Source: an uncultured Ruminococcus sp. (GTDB lineage Bacteria; Bacillota; Clostridia; Oscillospirales; Acutalibacteraceae). From it: a stretch of DNA of 61,057 nucleotides. Positions 52,452-60,928 of this stretch are shown here, piece after piece. Position 1 is the first letter of the stretch. Each line of letters starts with the position of its first letter. The DNA lies in NCBI GenBank assembly GCA_902762375.1, contig CACWNY010000050.1, positions 20,201-81,257 on the forward strand, given 5' to 3'. The notes under the pieces were generated by a model. It made no database searches. It saw only the letters and a list, made by a program, of their open reading frames with translations, and was not told where the DNA came from. The translations under genes and the position numbers were made by a program.

Positions 52452-54293
52452 CTATACCTCCATGATAATCGGCAATATCATAGGCGTGCGTCTTGTTTTA
52501 TTGAAAATGTGCTTTGATACTTCTTCTTTGATTTTATTCTTAATCACATTCCATTCGTGAATGTTTTTCAAAGCAAATTCCTGTAGAATTTCCATAGCGA
52601 TACGACGGACTTCATAAATAATCTCCTCCGACTCTCTCACATAGACAAACCCTCTCGAAATAACATCAGGTCCGCTGATGATATACCCTTCCGCAATATC
52701 CAACGCTGCCACAATGATAATCAGTCCGTCCTGACCCAGATGTTTACGGTCACGCAGGACTATGCTTCCTACATCACCGACCCCCAGACCGTCAACAAAG
52801 ACCTTGCCCGAAATAACATCACCAAGTCTTTTCATTCCGCCCTGTTTGAGTTCCACCACATTACCCACATCACCAATAAAGATGTTATCTCTTTTCATGC
52901 CCAGACTTTCCGCCAAATCAGCGTGTTTCTTGAGATGTTTCTGTTCGCCGTGTACGGGTATGAAAAATTCAGGTCTGACAAGATTGTGAATGACTTTCAG
53001 TTCTTCCTGACAGGCGTGTCCCGAAACATGAACTTCATACATGGATTCATAAACAACTTCACACCCCAGTTTCAGCAGTTCGTCAATGACATTACCTACC
53101 ATTTTTTCGTTGCCAGGAATGGGATTTGCCGAAATGATGATGAAATCTCCCGTACCTACAGCCACCTTACGGTGTTCAGAGTAAGCCATTCGGGAAAGTG
53201 CTGACATAGGTTCTCCCTGTGAGCCTGTGGTGACCAGTACAATCTGTTCGGGTAAATATTCGTTGATAGAATCAATGTCAATCACCGTGCCGTCCGAAAC
53301 TTCCATATAGCCAAGTTCCGTAGCAACCTGTACATAATTGAGCATACTTCTGCCCGAAAAGGCTACTTTACGACCGTTCGCCTTAGCACAGTCTAAAATC
53401 TGCTGTATTCTGTTGACATTGGACGCAAAGGTTGCAATGATAATTCTCTTGTTTTTGGCACGGATAAAGAGATGTTCAAAACTTTCTCTGACTTTGGCTT
53501 CTGTTTTGGTAAAACCAGGTCTTTCGGCATTGGTGGAATCCGCCATCAATGCCAGTACACCTTCTTTACCCAGTTCCGCAAAGCGTGTAAGGTCAATGAC
53601 ATCACCTGTTGCGGGAGTGAAGTCAATTTTGAAGTCACCCGTATGCACGATAGTTCCCGCAGGGGAATGGATTGCCACCGCAACGGAGTCGGGTATGGAA
53701 TGGTTGACATGGATTAATTCGACATTCATACAACCCATCTTTATCACATCACCAGCACGAACCACATTCAACTGTGCGGACGATAACAGGTTGTGTTCCT
53801 TGAGTTTGTTGCCTACCAGTCCCATAGAAAGCGGTGTGCCGTATACGGGCAGACTGACATCTTTCAGTAAATACGGCAACGACCCGATATGGTCTTCGTG
53901 ACCGTGTGTGATGATGATACCTTTGATTTTATCCACATTTTCCCGTACATAGGTAAAATCAGGCAATACCAAATCAATGCCCAGCATTTCGCCGTCAGGA
54001 AATGCCATTCCGCAATCCAGTATAAACATATCTCCCATACATTCAAACAAAGTGATATTTTTACCGATTTCGTTCAGTCCGCCCAGAAACGCTACCTTGA
54101 TTGACGGCTTGACAACTTCTTTTCTGACAGGCGGTTTTCTGTTATAGCCTGTATTTCTCCGCTGATAGTAAGGTCTTTTAGTCGTTCTTGTCTTGTTATA
54201 AAATCTGTTTACATTGTTGCCGTTGCTGTTCGTTGAGTAGAAATTATTGTTTCTTCTTCCTGCAACGGACCTTTTTTCATTGTCGTTATTCAC
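52452..54293 (-). CDS. rnj: Ribonuclease J
   Basis: MBL/beta-CASP exo- and endoribonuclease for mRNA decay and rRNA processing, 613 residues. A basic, Asn/Arg-rich N-terminal tail (1-65) precedes FLGGLNEIGKN, the zinc motif THGHEDHIG, HTGDFKID, beta-CASP GRSM and SGHACQEE. I choose GTG 54293 (GGAGG at 7 bases) over TTG 54299. The tail is longer than in Bacillus RNase J1. Co-directional with gdpP, 24 bases upstream of it. Confidence 0.95.
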   Translation of the reverse strand: MNNDNEKRSVAGRRNNNFYSTNSNGNNVNRFYNKTRTTKRPYYQRRNTGYNRKPPVRKEVVKPSIKVAFLGGLNEIGKNITLFECMGDMFILDCGMAFPDGEMLGIDLVLPDFTYVRENVDKIKGIIITHGHEDHIGSLPYLLKDVSLPVYGTPLSMGLVGNKLKEHNLLSSAQLNVVRAGDVIKMGCMNVELIHVNHSIPDSVAVAIHSPAGTIVHTGDFKIDFTPATGDVIDLTRFAELGKEGVLALMADSTNAERPGFTKTEAKVRESFEHLFIRAKNKRIIIATFASNVNRIQQILDCAKANGRKVAFSGRSMLNYVQVATELGYMEVSDGTVIDIDSINEYLPEQIVLVTTGSQGEPMSALSRMAYSEHRKVAVGTGDFIIISANPIPGNEKMVGNVIDELLKLGCEVVYESMYEVHVSGHACQEELKVIHNLVRPEFFIPVHGEQKHLKKHADLAESLGMKRDNIFIGDVGNVVELKQGGMKRLGDVISGKVFVDGLGVGDVGSIVLRDRKHLGQDGLIIIVAALDIAEGYIISGPDVISRGFVYVRESEEIIYEVRRIAMEILQEFALKNIHEWNVIKNKIKEEVSKHIFNKTRRTPMILPIIMEV

Positions 54294-54475
54294 AAACAAA
54301 CCTCCATTATAGTATTATGTATATGACAAAATTATCCGAAAACTTTTATCTTCTGATTATGTTACAAACGGTGCCAAACATAAAGAAAAGTTTTCTGCTA
54401 ATTTCATTTTCCATTTTAAAAGCCGAACATCAATATTTATTTAATTGTACTCTATTTACGATTTTATGTCAACTG

Positions 54476-54744
54476 TTTAAGGGTCACCGCCCTTAAAAAT
54501 CCTGTGTTAAGGGTTGCACCCTTAACAATCCTGCCCACTTTTCCCCCAAAAGTGGACAAAAAACTTTTATGGTTCACTTCGTTCAGAATGATTATCTAAG
54601 GTTCAGCTATGACAACTGAAAGTTTCGGTCAAGCCTTTCCAAAGGCTTGTGGGGTCAAGGGGCAAAGCCCCTTGTGGGATTTTAAAGGGCAAAGCCCTTT
54701 AACGGATAAAAACTCAAACCAGAATTTGCGTAAGCAAATTCTGA
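54476..54744. repeat. Hairpin repeat, head-to-head dimer with covarying H1
   Basis: Reverse H3 (two units) and H1 (CCACTTTT/AAAAGTGG), linker with CACTTCGTTCAG, forward H1 in the form CAAGCCTTT/AAAGGCTTG, H2, H3 and H4 as CAGAATTTGC/GCAAATTCTG. It lies at the 3' side of the channel gene. 54300-54475 is AT-rich with no gene seen. Confidence 0.85.
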
Positions 54745-54749
54745 CATCA

Positions 54750-55571
54750 TTACTCATCAAGACGATGTCCGCAATACGGACAATAACACTTTTCGTCAAC
54801 AACATCGGCAATCTGTCTTTTTTCTTCGTTGAGGACTTCAATAAACCCAGAAGTAATAATCCCTGTCGGAACGGCAATCAGTCCTATCCCCAGCATGGCA
54901 ATGACAATACTCAACAGTTTACCAATAACCGTCACAGGATAAATATCTCCGTAACCGACAGTCGTCAAAGTAGAAATCGACCACCATACCCCCGAAAAGG
55001 CATTGTCGAACTTGTCGGGCTGAGCGGAATTTTCCACATTGTACATCAGCACCGCCGAAATCACCATTAAAAGTCCTACCACAAACACAGACGAAAACAA
55101 CTGACTGGATTTACTCCTGAACACTTTTCCCATAGTGATGAAAGCGTCGGTATATCTGCCGATTTTGAAAAAGCGGAACATTCGGATAATCCGCAAAGCT
55201 CTGAGTACACGCAAGTCTATGGGAATTAACAGCGGTATGTAGAAAGGGAGAATTGCCAGCAAGTCAATAAATGCCATAAACGAAAAGATGTATTTGATAC
55301 GGGACTGTAAGGGGGTCAAATCCTCATACAGACAATCTGCCGTCCATACTCTTAATATATATTCAACAGTAAAGATTATGACAGATATATTTTCGATATT
55401 GGTGATAATTTTCTGCACGGTCTGTGGGATATCGAAAGTTTCCACTACCGCAACAATAAGATTAATCGCAATCAATGTTACAATGAACAGGTCAAGCCTT
55501 TTACTCTGAGGGTCATTTTCATTGGCACATTGCATAAGTTCAAAGGCTCTTTTTTTCACTTTACGATACAT
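54750..55571 (-). CDS. Voltage-gated-like potassium channel, six spans
   Basis: 273-residue ion channel subunit. Spans S1-S4 at about 28-140, with an S4 bearing regular arginines (LRVLRALRIIRMFRFFK, 120-136), pore loop with selectivity filter TVGYGD (204-209) and S6 to about 240. The tail is short and ends CYCPYCGHRLDE, a possible zinc knuckle with Cys262, 264 and 267. Full-length for a KvAP-type channel, and it should form tetramers. Confidence 0.9.
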   Translation of the reverse strand: MYRKVKKRAFELMQCANENDPQSKRLDLFIVTLIAINLIVAVVETFDIPQTVQKIITNIENISVIIFTVEYILRVWTADCLYEDLTPLQSRIKYIFSFMAFIDLLAILPFYIPLLIPIDLRVLRALRIIRMFRFFKIGRYTDAFITMGKVFRSKSSQLFSSVFVVGLLMVISAVLMYNVENSAQPDKFDNAFSGVWWSISTLTTVGYGDIYPVTVIGKLLSIVIAMLGIGLIAVPTGIITSGFIEVLNEEKRQIADVVDEKCYCPYCGHRLDE

Positions 55572-55609
55572 CGACAGTCACTTCCCGTATACATTTTTCT
55601 AGCTGATAT

Positions 55610-55753
55610 GTCAAAATTTGCTTACGCAAATTTTGAGTTGATTTTTGGGGAGTTAAAGGGCTTCGCCCTTTAAAATCCTGCTAAGGGGCTTTGCCCCTTA
55701 ACCCCACCACTTTTTGAAAAAAGTGGACAAAAACTTTTAATTGTCATAGCTAT
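55610..55753 (-). repeat. Hairpin repeat, reverse
   Basis: H4-H1 complete in reverse, between the channel gene and its possible promoter at 55770. Confidence 0.85.
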
Positions 55754-55769
55754 AGATGATATTTTCTTT

Positions 55770-55798
55770 ATTATACCACATAACGAATAATGGTTATC
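55770..55798 (-). promoter_or_regulatory. Putative channel gene promoter
   Basis: Minus-strand extended -10 TGGTATAAT (hexamer 55770-55775) with a poor -35 GATAAC at 17 bases. If used, the whole hairpin repeat forms the 5' leader of the channel mRNA. Confidence 0.4.
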
Positions 55799-55843
55799 CC
55801 TTTTACAGAAAATATTTTTAAAAAATAGGAAAGGAAAATATCC

Positions 55844-56029
55844 GTGCAATATGACACACTCTCACAACTGATAAAAAGCGATAAATCTGTAAGACGCTAT
55901 TTTTTATCCCAGCCTGTATGGTTACAGATTGAACTGCATTGTTACAATGACTGTATTCATTGTAAGGAGCAACTCTGTTATTCTGTTGATTTTCTGTTGC
56001 AACAACGCACAGCCGACAATCCCGAATGA
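55844..56029 (+). CDS. Small protein with CxxC motif, 61 aa
   Basis: GTG start preceded by AGGAAAGGA. Sequence begins MQYDTLSQLIKSDKSVRRYF and has an amphipathic middle with CYNDCIHCKEQLC, four Cys that may bind a metal or form a disulphide. The stop codon lies in the loop of the terminator at 56009-56048. The combination of SD, frame and terminator favours a real gene; family not recognised. Confidence 0.55.
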   Translation: MQYDTLSQLIKSDKSVRRYFLSQPVWLQIELHCYNDCIHCKEQLCYSVDFLLQQRTADNPE

Positions 56030-56048
56030 TTGTCGGCTGTTTTTTTTT
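56009..56048. terminator. Bidirectional terminator of the 61-aa gene and ricT
   Basis: ACAGCCGACAATC pairs with GATTGTCGGCTGT over a 6-base loop, followed by eight T on the + strand. The ricT stop begins at the T-run. Confidence 0.85.
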
Positions 56049-56929
56049 CAAATGTCCTCCAGATTTCGCAAAGCGTCCAGTTCTTTTTTGTCCACTTTGA
56101 TTTTGCCGTCCCTGATAATTTTGACATCGCCCACCTGATAGGTAGATGGCATTGCATTTGGCGATTTTTCCAGCTGAACTTTCAACACTCCTGTCAGAAT
56201 ATTCTGTTCCACGACAGTACCCTTTCCGTCAGGCGTACTGACAATCGCACCTACTTTAGGGGTAGTTTTGTAGAGTTCGTTATAGGTGTCCTGTTCGTAT
56301 TTCAGACAGCACATCAGCCTTCCGCAAGTCCCTGATATTTTCACAGGGTTCAAAGATAATCCCTGTTCCTTCGCCATCTTGATAGACACAGGCTGAAAAC
56401 TCCCCAGATAAGACGCACAACAGAACGGTCTGCCACAAATACCAATTCCCCCCAGCATTTTCGCCTCATCTCTCACACCGATTTGTCTTAACTCAATGCG
56501 GGTACGAAACACACTCGCCAAATCCTTGACCAGTTCTCGGAAATCCACACGACCGTCTGCCGTAAAATAAAACATAATTTTTTTTCTGTCAAAGGTATAT
56601 TCCACATTGACCAGTTTCATTTCCAGATGATGTCTGGCAATTTTTTCTTCACAGATGGTAAAGGCTTCCTGTTCTCTTTTTCTGTTTTCGACAATCATTT
56701 CCCTGTCCCGCTCAGTCGCCTTACGGATAATCGGCTTGAGTGGGTAGACAAGCTGGCTTTCGGAAATCTGACGGTTCTCTACGGCAATTTCACCGCTTTC
56801 CACCCCTCTTGTTGTTTCGACAATCACACAGTCGCCAATTTTATACTGATGGGGTTTGGGGTCAAAATAGTAGATTTTCCCTACCTCTTTGAATCTGACC
56901 CCCACAATTTCTTTCATTCTGTCTATCAT
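56048..56929 (-). CDS. ricT: PSP1 domain regulator RicT (YaaT)
   Basis: 293 residues. PSP1-type core with GGIGICGRPFCCASYL and TCGRLMCCLKYEQ, the Cys-rich hallmarks; in Bacillus it forms an Fe-S-containing complex with RicA/RicF that works with RNase Y on mRNA maturation and sporulation/biofilm control. SD AAGGAG. Four bases downstream of holB, the usual order. Confidence 0.93.
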   Translation of the reverse strand: MIDRMKEIVGVRFKEVGKIYYFDPKPHQYKIGDCVIVETTRGVESGEIAVENRQISESQLVYPLKPIIRKATERDREMIVENRKREQEAFTICEEKIARHHLEMKLVNVEYTFDRKKIMFYFTADGRVDFRELVKDLASVFRTRIELRQIGVRDEAKMLGGIGICGRPFCCASYLGSFQPVSIKMAKEQGLSLNPVKISGTCGRLMCCLKYEQDTYNELYKTTPKVGAIVSTPDGKGTVVEQNILTGVLKVQLEKSPNAMPSTYQVGDVKIIRDGKIKVDKKELDALRNLEDI

Positions 56930-56933
56930 AATG

Positions 56934-57764
56934 TTATTTTCTCCTTCTTAACTGTGCACACAGCCACGCACTGAATAAATTCATATTGATATTGCTGTCC
57001 AGCTTGTCGGACGCTGTATGCAAGATTTCTGTTATTCGTGATAAAGTCACCATATCCATATGTTCCCCTAAAGAGCGTTCAATAGTATTTTCTGCCTTTC
57101 CCGTAACACGAAATCTTATCGCATTGCCGACAATCGCAATAAGATTTTCAATGATTTCCTTTGCTGTTATACGACTGTCAATTTTTCCCAGTGCACACAA
57201 AAGCGAATAGCCTTTGGTATCTGTCAGATGACGGGCAACAGACAACGCTGTTTCGTAAGACTGTTGCACAGACATATCGTCATCATAGGTATAGTCCAAC
57301 GGATATACCGTCACTCTGGAAAGGATTGTCCCAAGCAACTTCTTAGCTGACGCACAGCAGAAAATAAACAGAATATGTTGAGGTGGTTCTTCGATAACTT
57401 TCAGTAAGGCATTCTGAGCTTGTATCTGCATTTTGTCGGCATTGGGCAAAATGTAAATTTTTCTGTCTGCCTCATTGGGTCTGATGTAAGCATCGGCACA
57501 GATGTTTCTGACCTCTTCCACATTGACCACTTCCAGCTTACCCGACAACTTCGCTGTATAGATATCAGGGTGATTGCCGTTCATCGCTTTCACACACGCA
57601 CTACACACATGACAAGGTTTATTTTCGCCACGACACACCGCCCACTGACAAATCATACTGACGGTTTCTTTGATGGGTAATTCTTTCTGACTTTCCAGCA
57701 CGACCGCATGGGGCAATTTTCCTGACTGCAAATCTTTTTCCAGTTGTTGTCTGTATCCGCTCAA
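56934..57764 (-). CDS. holB: DNA polymerase III delta' subunit
   Basis: Clamp-loader AAA+ subunit, 276 residues. LPHAVVLES..., a four-Cys zinc module (CQWAVCRGENKPCHVCSAC, unusual spelling), KIYILPNADKMQIQAQNALLKVIEEPP (SRC-like block) and an ILSRV sensor. I use TTG 57764 because AGGAAG is 7 bases upstream; the longer frame to 57812 reads hairpin-repeat sequence and would add spurious residues. Confidence 0.92.
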   Translation of the reverse strand: MSGYRQQLEKDLQSGKLPHAVVLESQKELPIKETVSMICQWAVCRGENKPCHVCSACVKAMNGNHPDIYTAKLSGKLEVVNVEEVRNICADAYIRPNEADRKIYILPNADKMQIQAQNALLKVIEEPPQHILFIFCCASAKKLLGTILSRVTVYPLDYTYDDDMSVQQSYETALSVARHLTDTKGYSLLCALGKIDSRITAKEIIENLIAIVGNAIRFRVTGKAENTIERSLGEHMDMVTLSRITEILHTASDKLDSNINMNLFSAWLCAQLRRRK

Positions 57765-57778
57765 GCTATCACTTCCTG

Positions 57779-58022
57779 TTAAATGGCTACCGCCCTTTAA
57801 AATCCTGTCCACTCTTCCCTCAAAAAGTGGACAAAAAACTTTTATGGCTCACTTCGTTCGGAATGATTATCTAAGGTATAGCTATGACAATTAAAAGTTT
57901 TTGTCGAACTTTTTTCAAAAAAGTTCGTGGGGTTCAGGGGCAACGCCCCTGATAGGATTTTTAAGGGCAACGCCCTTAAACTCCCCGAAAAATTCCAGAA
58001 TTTGCGTAAGCAAATTCTGACA
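57779..58022. repeat. Hairpin repeat, head-to-head dimer
   Basis: Reverse H3 and H1, linker with CACTTCGTTCGG, forward H1 (CGAAC/GTTCG), H2 (CAGGGG/CCCCTG), H3, and H4 as CAGAATTTGC/GCAAATTCTG. Confidence 0.85.
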
Positions 58023-58070
58023 TAACGCATTACACATTAATTATAGTACAAGTAATCTTTTTTTGCAAGA

Positions 58071-58099
58071 TTGCATTGAGAAAGAATGTGGTATATAAT
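58071..58099 (+). promoter_or_regulatory. cysE promoter
   Basis: TTGCAT (58071-58076), 17-base spacer, TATAAT (58094-58099). Leader about 20 nt, leaving no room for a T-box. Confidence 0.75.
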
Positions 58100-58127
58100 G
58101 TATAGAGATTAATAAAGGAGTGATTGT

Positions 58128-59054
58128 ATGGCAACGACTGATGAACTGGTAAACAGTATCATAGAAAGTTACGGAAAATATCCGTCCACAGCCAGAATTG
58201 ATGAGGATAACATCGTCAACAGAGAAATTCTGATTGAGATTGTAGAGGAAATAAGGAAATTACTATTTCCGGGATTTTTCGACCAAGACAAAGTGACTTC
58301 GGAATATCTGCGTTACACGGTCGGAAAAAGGCTGGAAAGTATACAATACCATTTAAAATTACAGATTGCCAAAGCATTAGGCAACTGTGAGGACTGCGGT
58401 GAAGATGAACGCTGTTGTATTCTGAAAGAGGCACAAAGGATTGTCACAGAATTTATGGAGCGTATTCCCACAATACGGGACTATCTCGCCACAGACATTC
58501 AGGCTGCCTACAACGGCGACCCTGCTGCTTACAGTACAGACGAAATTGTTTTCTGTTATCCTGGCGTATTCGCTATCACCGTTTACCGTATCGCTCATGA
58601 ACTGTTCGTACTGCAAGTACCTATGATTCCCAGAATTATCAGCGAATATGCTCACGGTCTTACAGGTATCGACATTCATCCAGGTGCGACTATCGGAAAA
58701 TATTTCTTCATCGACCACGGTACAGGCGTAGTCATCGGTGAAACAACCATCATCGGCAACAATGTCAAGATTTATCAGGGTGTGACACTAGGCGGACTTT
58801 CTACAAGAAAAGGTCAGCAACTCAAAGGGGTCAAACGACACCCTACTATCGGCGATAATGTGACGATTTATTCCAACACTTCGGTTCTGGGCGGTAATAC
58901 CGTCATCGGTGACGGCACTACCATTGGCGGTAACTCTTTTATTGTACGGTCGGTATCGTCAAATATGAAAGTGACTGCCAGAAGTCCCGAACTGGAATTT
59001 TCTGTCAGCAAACCTGCCAGCGTTGACGGAGAGTTCTGGGACTGGATTATCTGA
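58128..59054 (+). CDS. cysE: Serine O-acetyltransferase
   Basis: Makes O-acetylserine, the direct precursor of cysteine. 308 residues with a helical N-terminal domain (1-160) that carries [11 protein letters not shown], and a left-handed beta-helix of hexapeptide repeats: [19 protein letters not shown] with catalytic-type His pair, [16 protein letters not shown]. The protein is longer than most Gram-positive CysE, as in EpsC-type proteins. SD AAAGGAG. No cysK is adjacent. Confidence 0.93.
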   Translation: MATTDELVNSIIESYGKYPSTARIDEDNIVNREILIEIVEEIRKLLFPGFFDQDKVTSEYLRYTVGKRLESIQYHLKLQIAKALGNCEDCGEDERCCILKEAQRIVTEFMERIPTIRDYLATDIQAAYNGDPAAYSTDEIVFCYPGVFAITVYRIAHELFVLQVPMIPRIISEYAHGLTGIDIHPGATIGKYFFIDHGTGVVIGETTIIGNNVKIYQGVTLGGLSTRKGQQLKGVKRHPTIGDNVTIYSNTSVLGGNTVIGDGTTIGGNSFIVRSVSSNMKVTARSPELEFSVSKPASVDGEFWDWII

Positions 59055-59069
59055 CATTTCCGCCACGCA

Positions 59070-59168
59070 AAAGCAAGACAGACGGTAACATTGTACCGTC
59101 TGCCTCAAGGAGTATTATGAAAAAAGTTATATTCAAAAAACAACAAAAAGTAACTGTTTACCTCTTAT
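59070..59168 (-). ncRNA. Candidate small RNA, about 100 nt, converging on cysE
   Basis: A consensus minus-strand promoter at 59175-59203 starts a transcript with no gene on this strand; it ends in the hairpin GCAGACGGTA/TACCGTCTGT (59079-59102) followed by a T-rich stretch, beside the cysE 3' end. It contains CTTTTTTCATA and CTCCTT, matching the candidate at 1727-1837. Transcription is inferred. Confidence 0.5.
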
Positions 59169-59170
59169 AG
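59117..59170 (+). CDS. Possible 17-residue peptide antisense to the candidate small RNA
   Basis: AAGGAG 4 bases before ATG 59117 opens a 17-codon frame (MKKVIFKKQQKVTVYLL) downstream of cysE. No promoter of its own is clear. It could be a basic leader or toxin-like peptide controlled by the antisense RNA, or an accidental SD-ATG. Confidence 0.3.
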   Translation: MKKVIFKKQQKVTVYLL

Positions 59171-59174
59171 AATA

Positions 59175-59203
59175 ATTATACCACTTGATGTAACAACCGT
59201 CAA
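59175..59203 (-). promoter_or_regulatory. Orphan promoter of the candidate small RNA
   Basis: Minus-strand TTGACG (59198-59203), 17-base spacer, TATAAT (59175-59180) with extended -10 TGG. Confidence 0.75.
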
Positions 59204-59272
59204 GGCTTTTTGTATTTTTTCGACATTATACAATATAACCTTCTTCATATTTTAGTCAAAAAATCAAATAAT

Positions 59273-59378
59273 TGGGGAGTTTAAGGGCTTTGCCCTTAAA
59301 AATCCCACAAGGGGCTTTGCCCCTTGACCCCACAAGCCTTTGGAAAGGCTTGACCGAAACTTTTAATTGTCACAGCTA
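59273..59378 (-). repeat. Hairpin repeat, reverse, covarying H1
   Basis: H3, H2 and H1 as CAAGCCTTT/AAAGGCTTG. No H4. Followed by the AATTACGCATT repeat that supplies the stop of the amylase gene. Confidence 0.85.
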
Positions 59379-59404
59379 AAGGTTGTTTTATCAATAATTA
59401 CGCA

Positions 59405-60895
59405 TTACGCATTATTTACAACAACGACAGCATTTTTCTTGACCGTTCCGCTAAGAATACCTTTCTTTACGGTGAATTTACTTCCGCTGACAACATCTTT
59501 ATATTCTCCATCAGGCAATACTGTTTGGGTATTGCTGAGTTTTTTATCTTCGGTATCGATATTGACCAGCACAAACCCTTTTTTACCACGCTCTATCATT
59601 ATCATGGTAGTATCGTCTTCGGGATTGCTCAAAGTTTCATCTTCGCCTATCATCTTGTTGCGGAATTTGTTGACGGCAACGACTTCTTTATCCATAAAGA
59701 ATTTGTCACCCATTGCTCCGATTTTGTTGTCGCCCCACTGGTCAGTGTCGGACGCTCCTGACGGACGGTCAAAGAACAACGGTGTACCGCCACTTCTTGC
59801 ACAGATAATCGCCCATGCCTGTTTTATCTGGAATTTCTCCATATTCATCCAGTTGCCGTCATTACAGTAATTGTCATGGGATTCGACCCATGTCACCAGA
59901 CGCTCAGGGGATATTCCGTTGACTGCAAAATCCCGTAATGTTCCCACAGATACATCGCTGTTGAAGATACAGTCACGAAGATTTTCGCCGTATTTTGAGG
60001 CGGTGACATTCATAATCTGACTGTATGCCGTAATCTTATCCGAACCGCCCTGTAAGATTTCTCCGTACTGGAATTTTGAACCGTTGTTTAAAATCACTTC
60101 CCAGCAGTTGCTGGCAAAGGATTTATCGTCCGTACTCAATTCGATATGCTTTGCTCCGTCATAACGGAAACCGTCTGCCCCTGCCTCAACACATTCTTTA
60201 AGATATTTCAGTTCATATTGCTGAACTTCTTCATTTTGAGTATTGAGGTCAGTCAGACCCAGCAGTCTGCCCTGTGTAACTTCCTCACGGTCGTTATAGT
60301 TAGTGACTTCACCCTGTGTATGGAAAGGATTTTTAATTTTGGTAATATTTTCGCTGATAACGGTCATGTCACCCGTGAGGTGGTTCATTACAGCGTCAAC
60401 GATGACTTTCACACCGTATTTATGAGCTTCCTTACACATAGCCGAAAATTCTTCCTTTGTGCCAAGCTGATAATTGCCGATGACAAAATCCGTAGGCTGA
60501 TAGTGGTAGTACCATTTGCCCTTGTTGACACTGCCTTCTTTGTCCTGAAGTTGCATACCGCCGTCTTCACCGACTTTGCACTGACTGATTGGTGAAGTCT
60601 GTATAGCCGAAAATCCTGCGTCAGCGATATCTTTCATATGTTCTTTTATCGTATTGAACGACCAGCACCATGTATGCAGAATAGCACCGTCCTGAATATT
60701 ATCCGCAAGACCTTGTGCATTAGTTTTATTTTTGGTTCGTTGCGGAGCATATTCGGTTACTTTTTCGGTAGCTTTCTGTGTGGACTGCGTAGTATTTTGT
60801 GTTGACGATGTGTTACTGTCGTTATCGTTTCCGCAAGCCGTGACCGTCATTGCCATCAGCAAGGCTATTCCTAAAGCCGTCAGTTTCTTTAACAT
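59405..60895 (-). CDS. Alpha-amylase GH13_28-like (AmyE-type) surface lipoprotein
   Basis: Endo-acting starch hydrolase, 496 residues. Signal peptide with lipobox VTAC (Cys near 21) and a Thr/Ser/Gln-rich tether. The catalytic domain closely follows Bacillus AmyE: GAILHTWCWSFNTIKEHM, YQPTDFVIGNYQLGTKEEF, VDAVMNHLTGD, GFRYDGAKHIEL (nucleophile Asp), FQYGEIL (acid Glu), WVESHDNY (third Asp). It lacks extra C-terminal starch-binding modules. ATG 60895 has AGGAAG at 8 bases; GTG 60904 abuts the SD. The stop lies in an AATGCGTAATTCG repeat. Confidence 0.93.
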   Translation of the reverse strand: MLKKLTALGIALLMAMTVTACGNDNDSNTSSTQNTTQSTQKATEKVTEYAPQRTKNKTNAQGLADNIQDGAILHTWCWSFNTIKEHMKDIADAGFSAIQTSPISQCKVGEDGGMQLQDKEGSVNKGKWYYHYQPTDFVIGNYQLGTKEEFSAMCKEAHKYGVKVIVDAVMNHLTGDMTVISENITKIKNPFHTQGEVTNYNDREEVTQGRLLGLTDLNTQNEEVQQYELKYLKECVEAGADGFRYDGAKHIELSTDDKSFASNCWEVILNNGSKFQYGEILQGGSDKITAYSQIMNVTASKYGENLRDCIFNSDVSVGTLRDFAVNGISPERLVTWVESHDNYCNDGNWMNMEKFQIKQAWAIICARSGGTPLFFDRPSGASDTDQWGDNKIGAMGDKFFMDKEVVAVNKFRNKMIGEDETLSNPEDDTTMIMIERGKKGFVLVNIDTEDKKLSNTQTVLPDGEYKDVVSGSKFTVKKGILSGTVKKNAVVVVNNA

Positions 60896-60928
60896 TTTGT
60901 ACACTTCCTTTCCGGAATTTGATGGACT

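Noticed and set aside
58023..58127. T-box leader for cysE
   Set aside because: The promoter lies about 30 bases from the start codon, leaving no room for a T-box.
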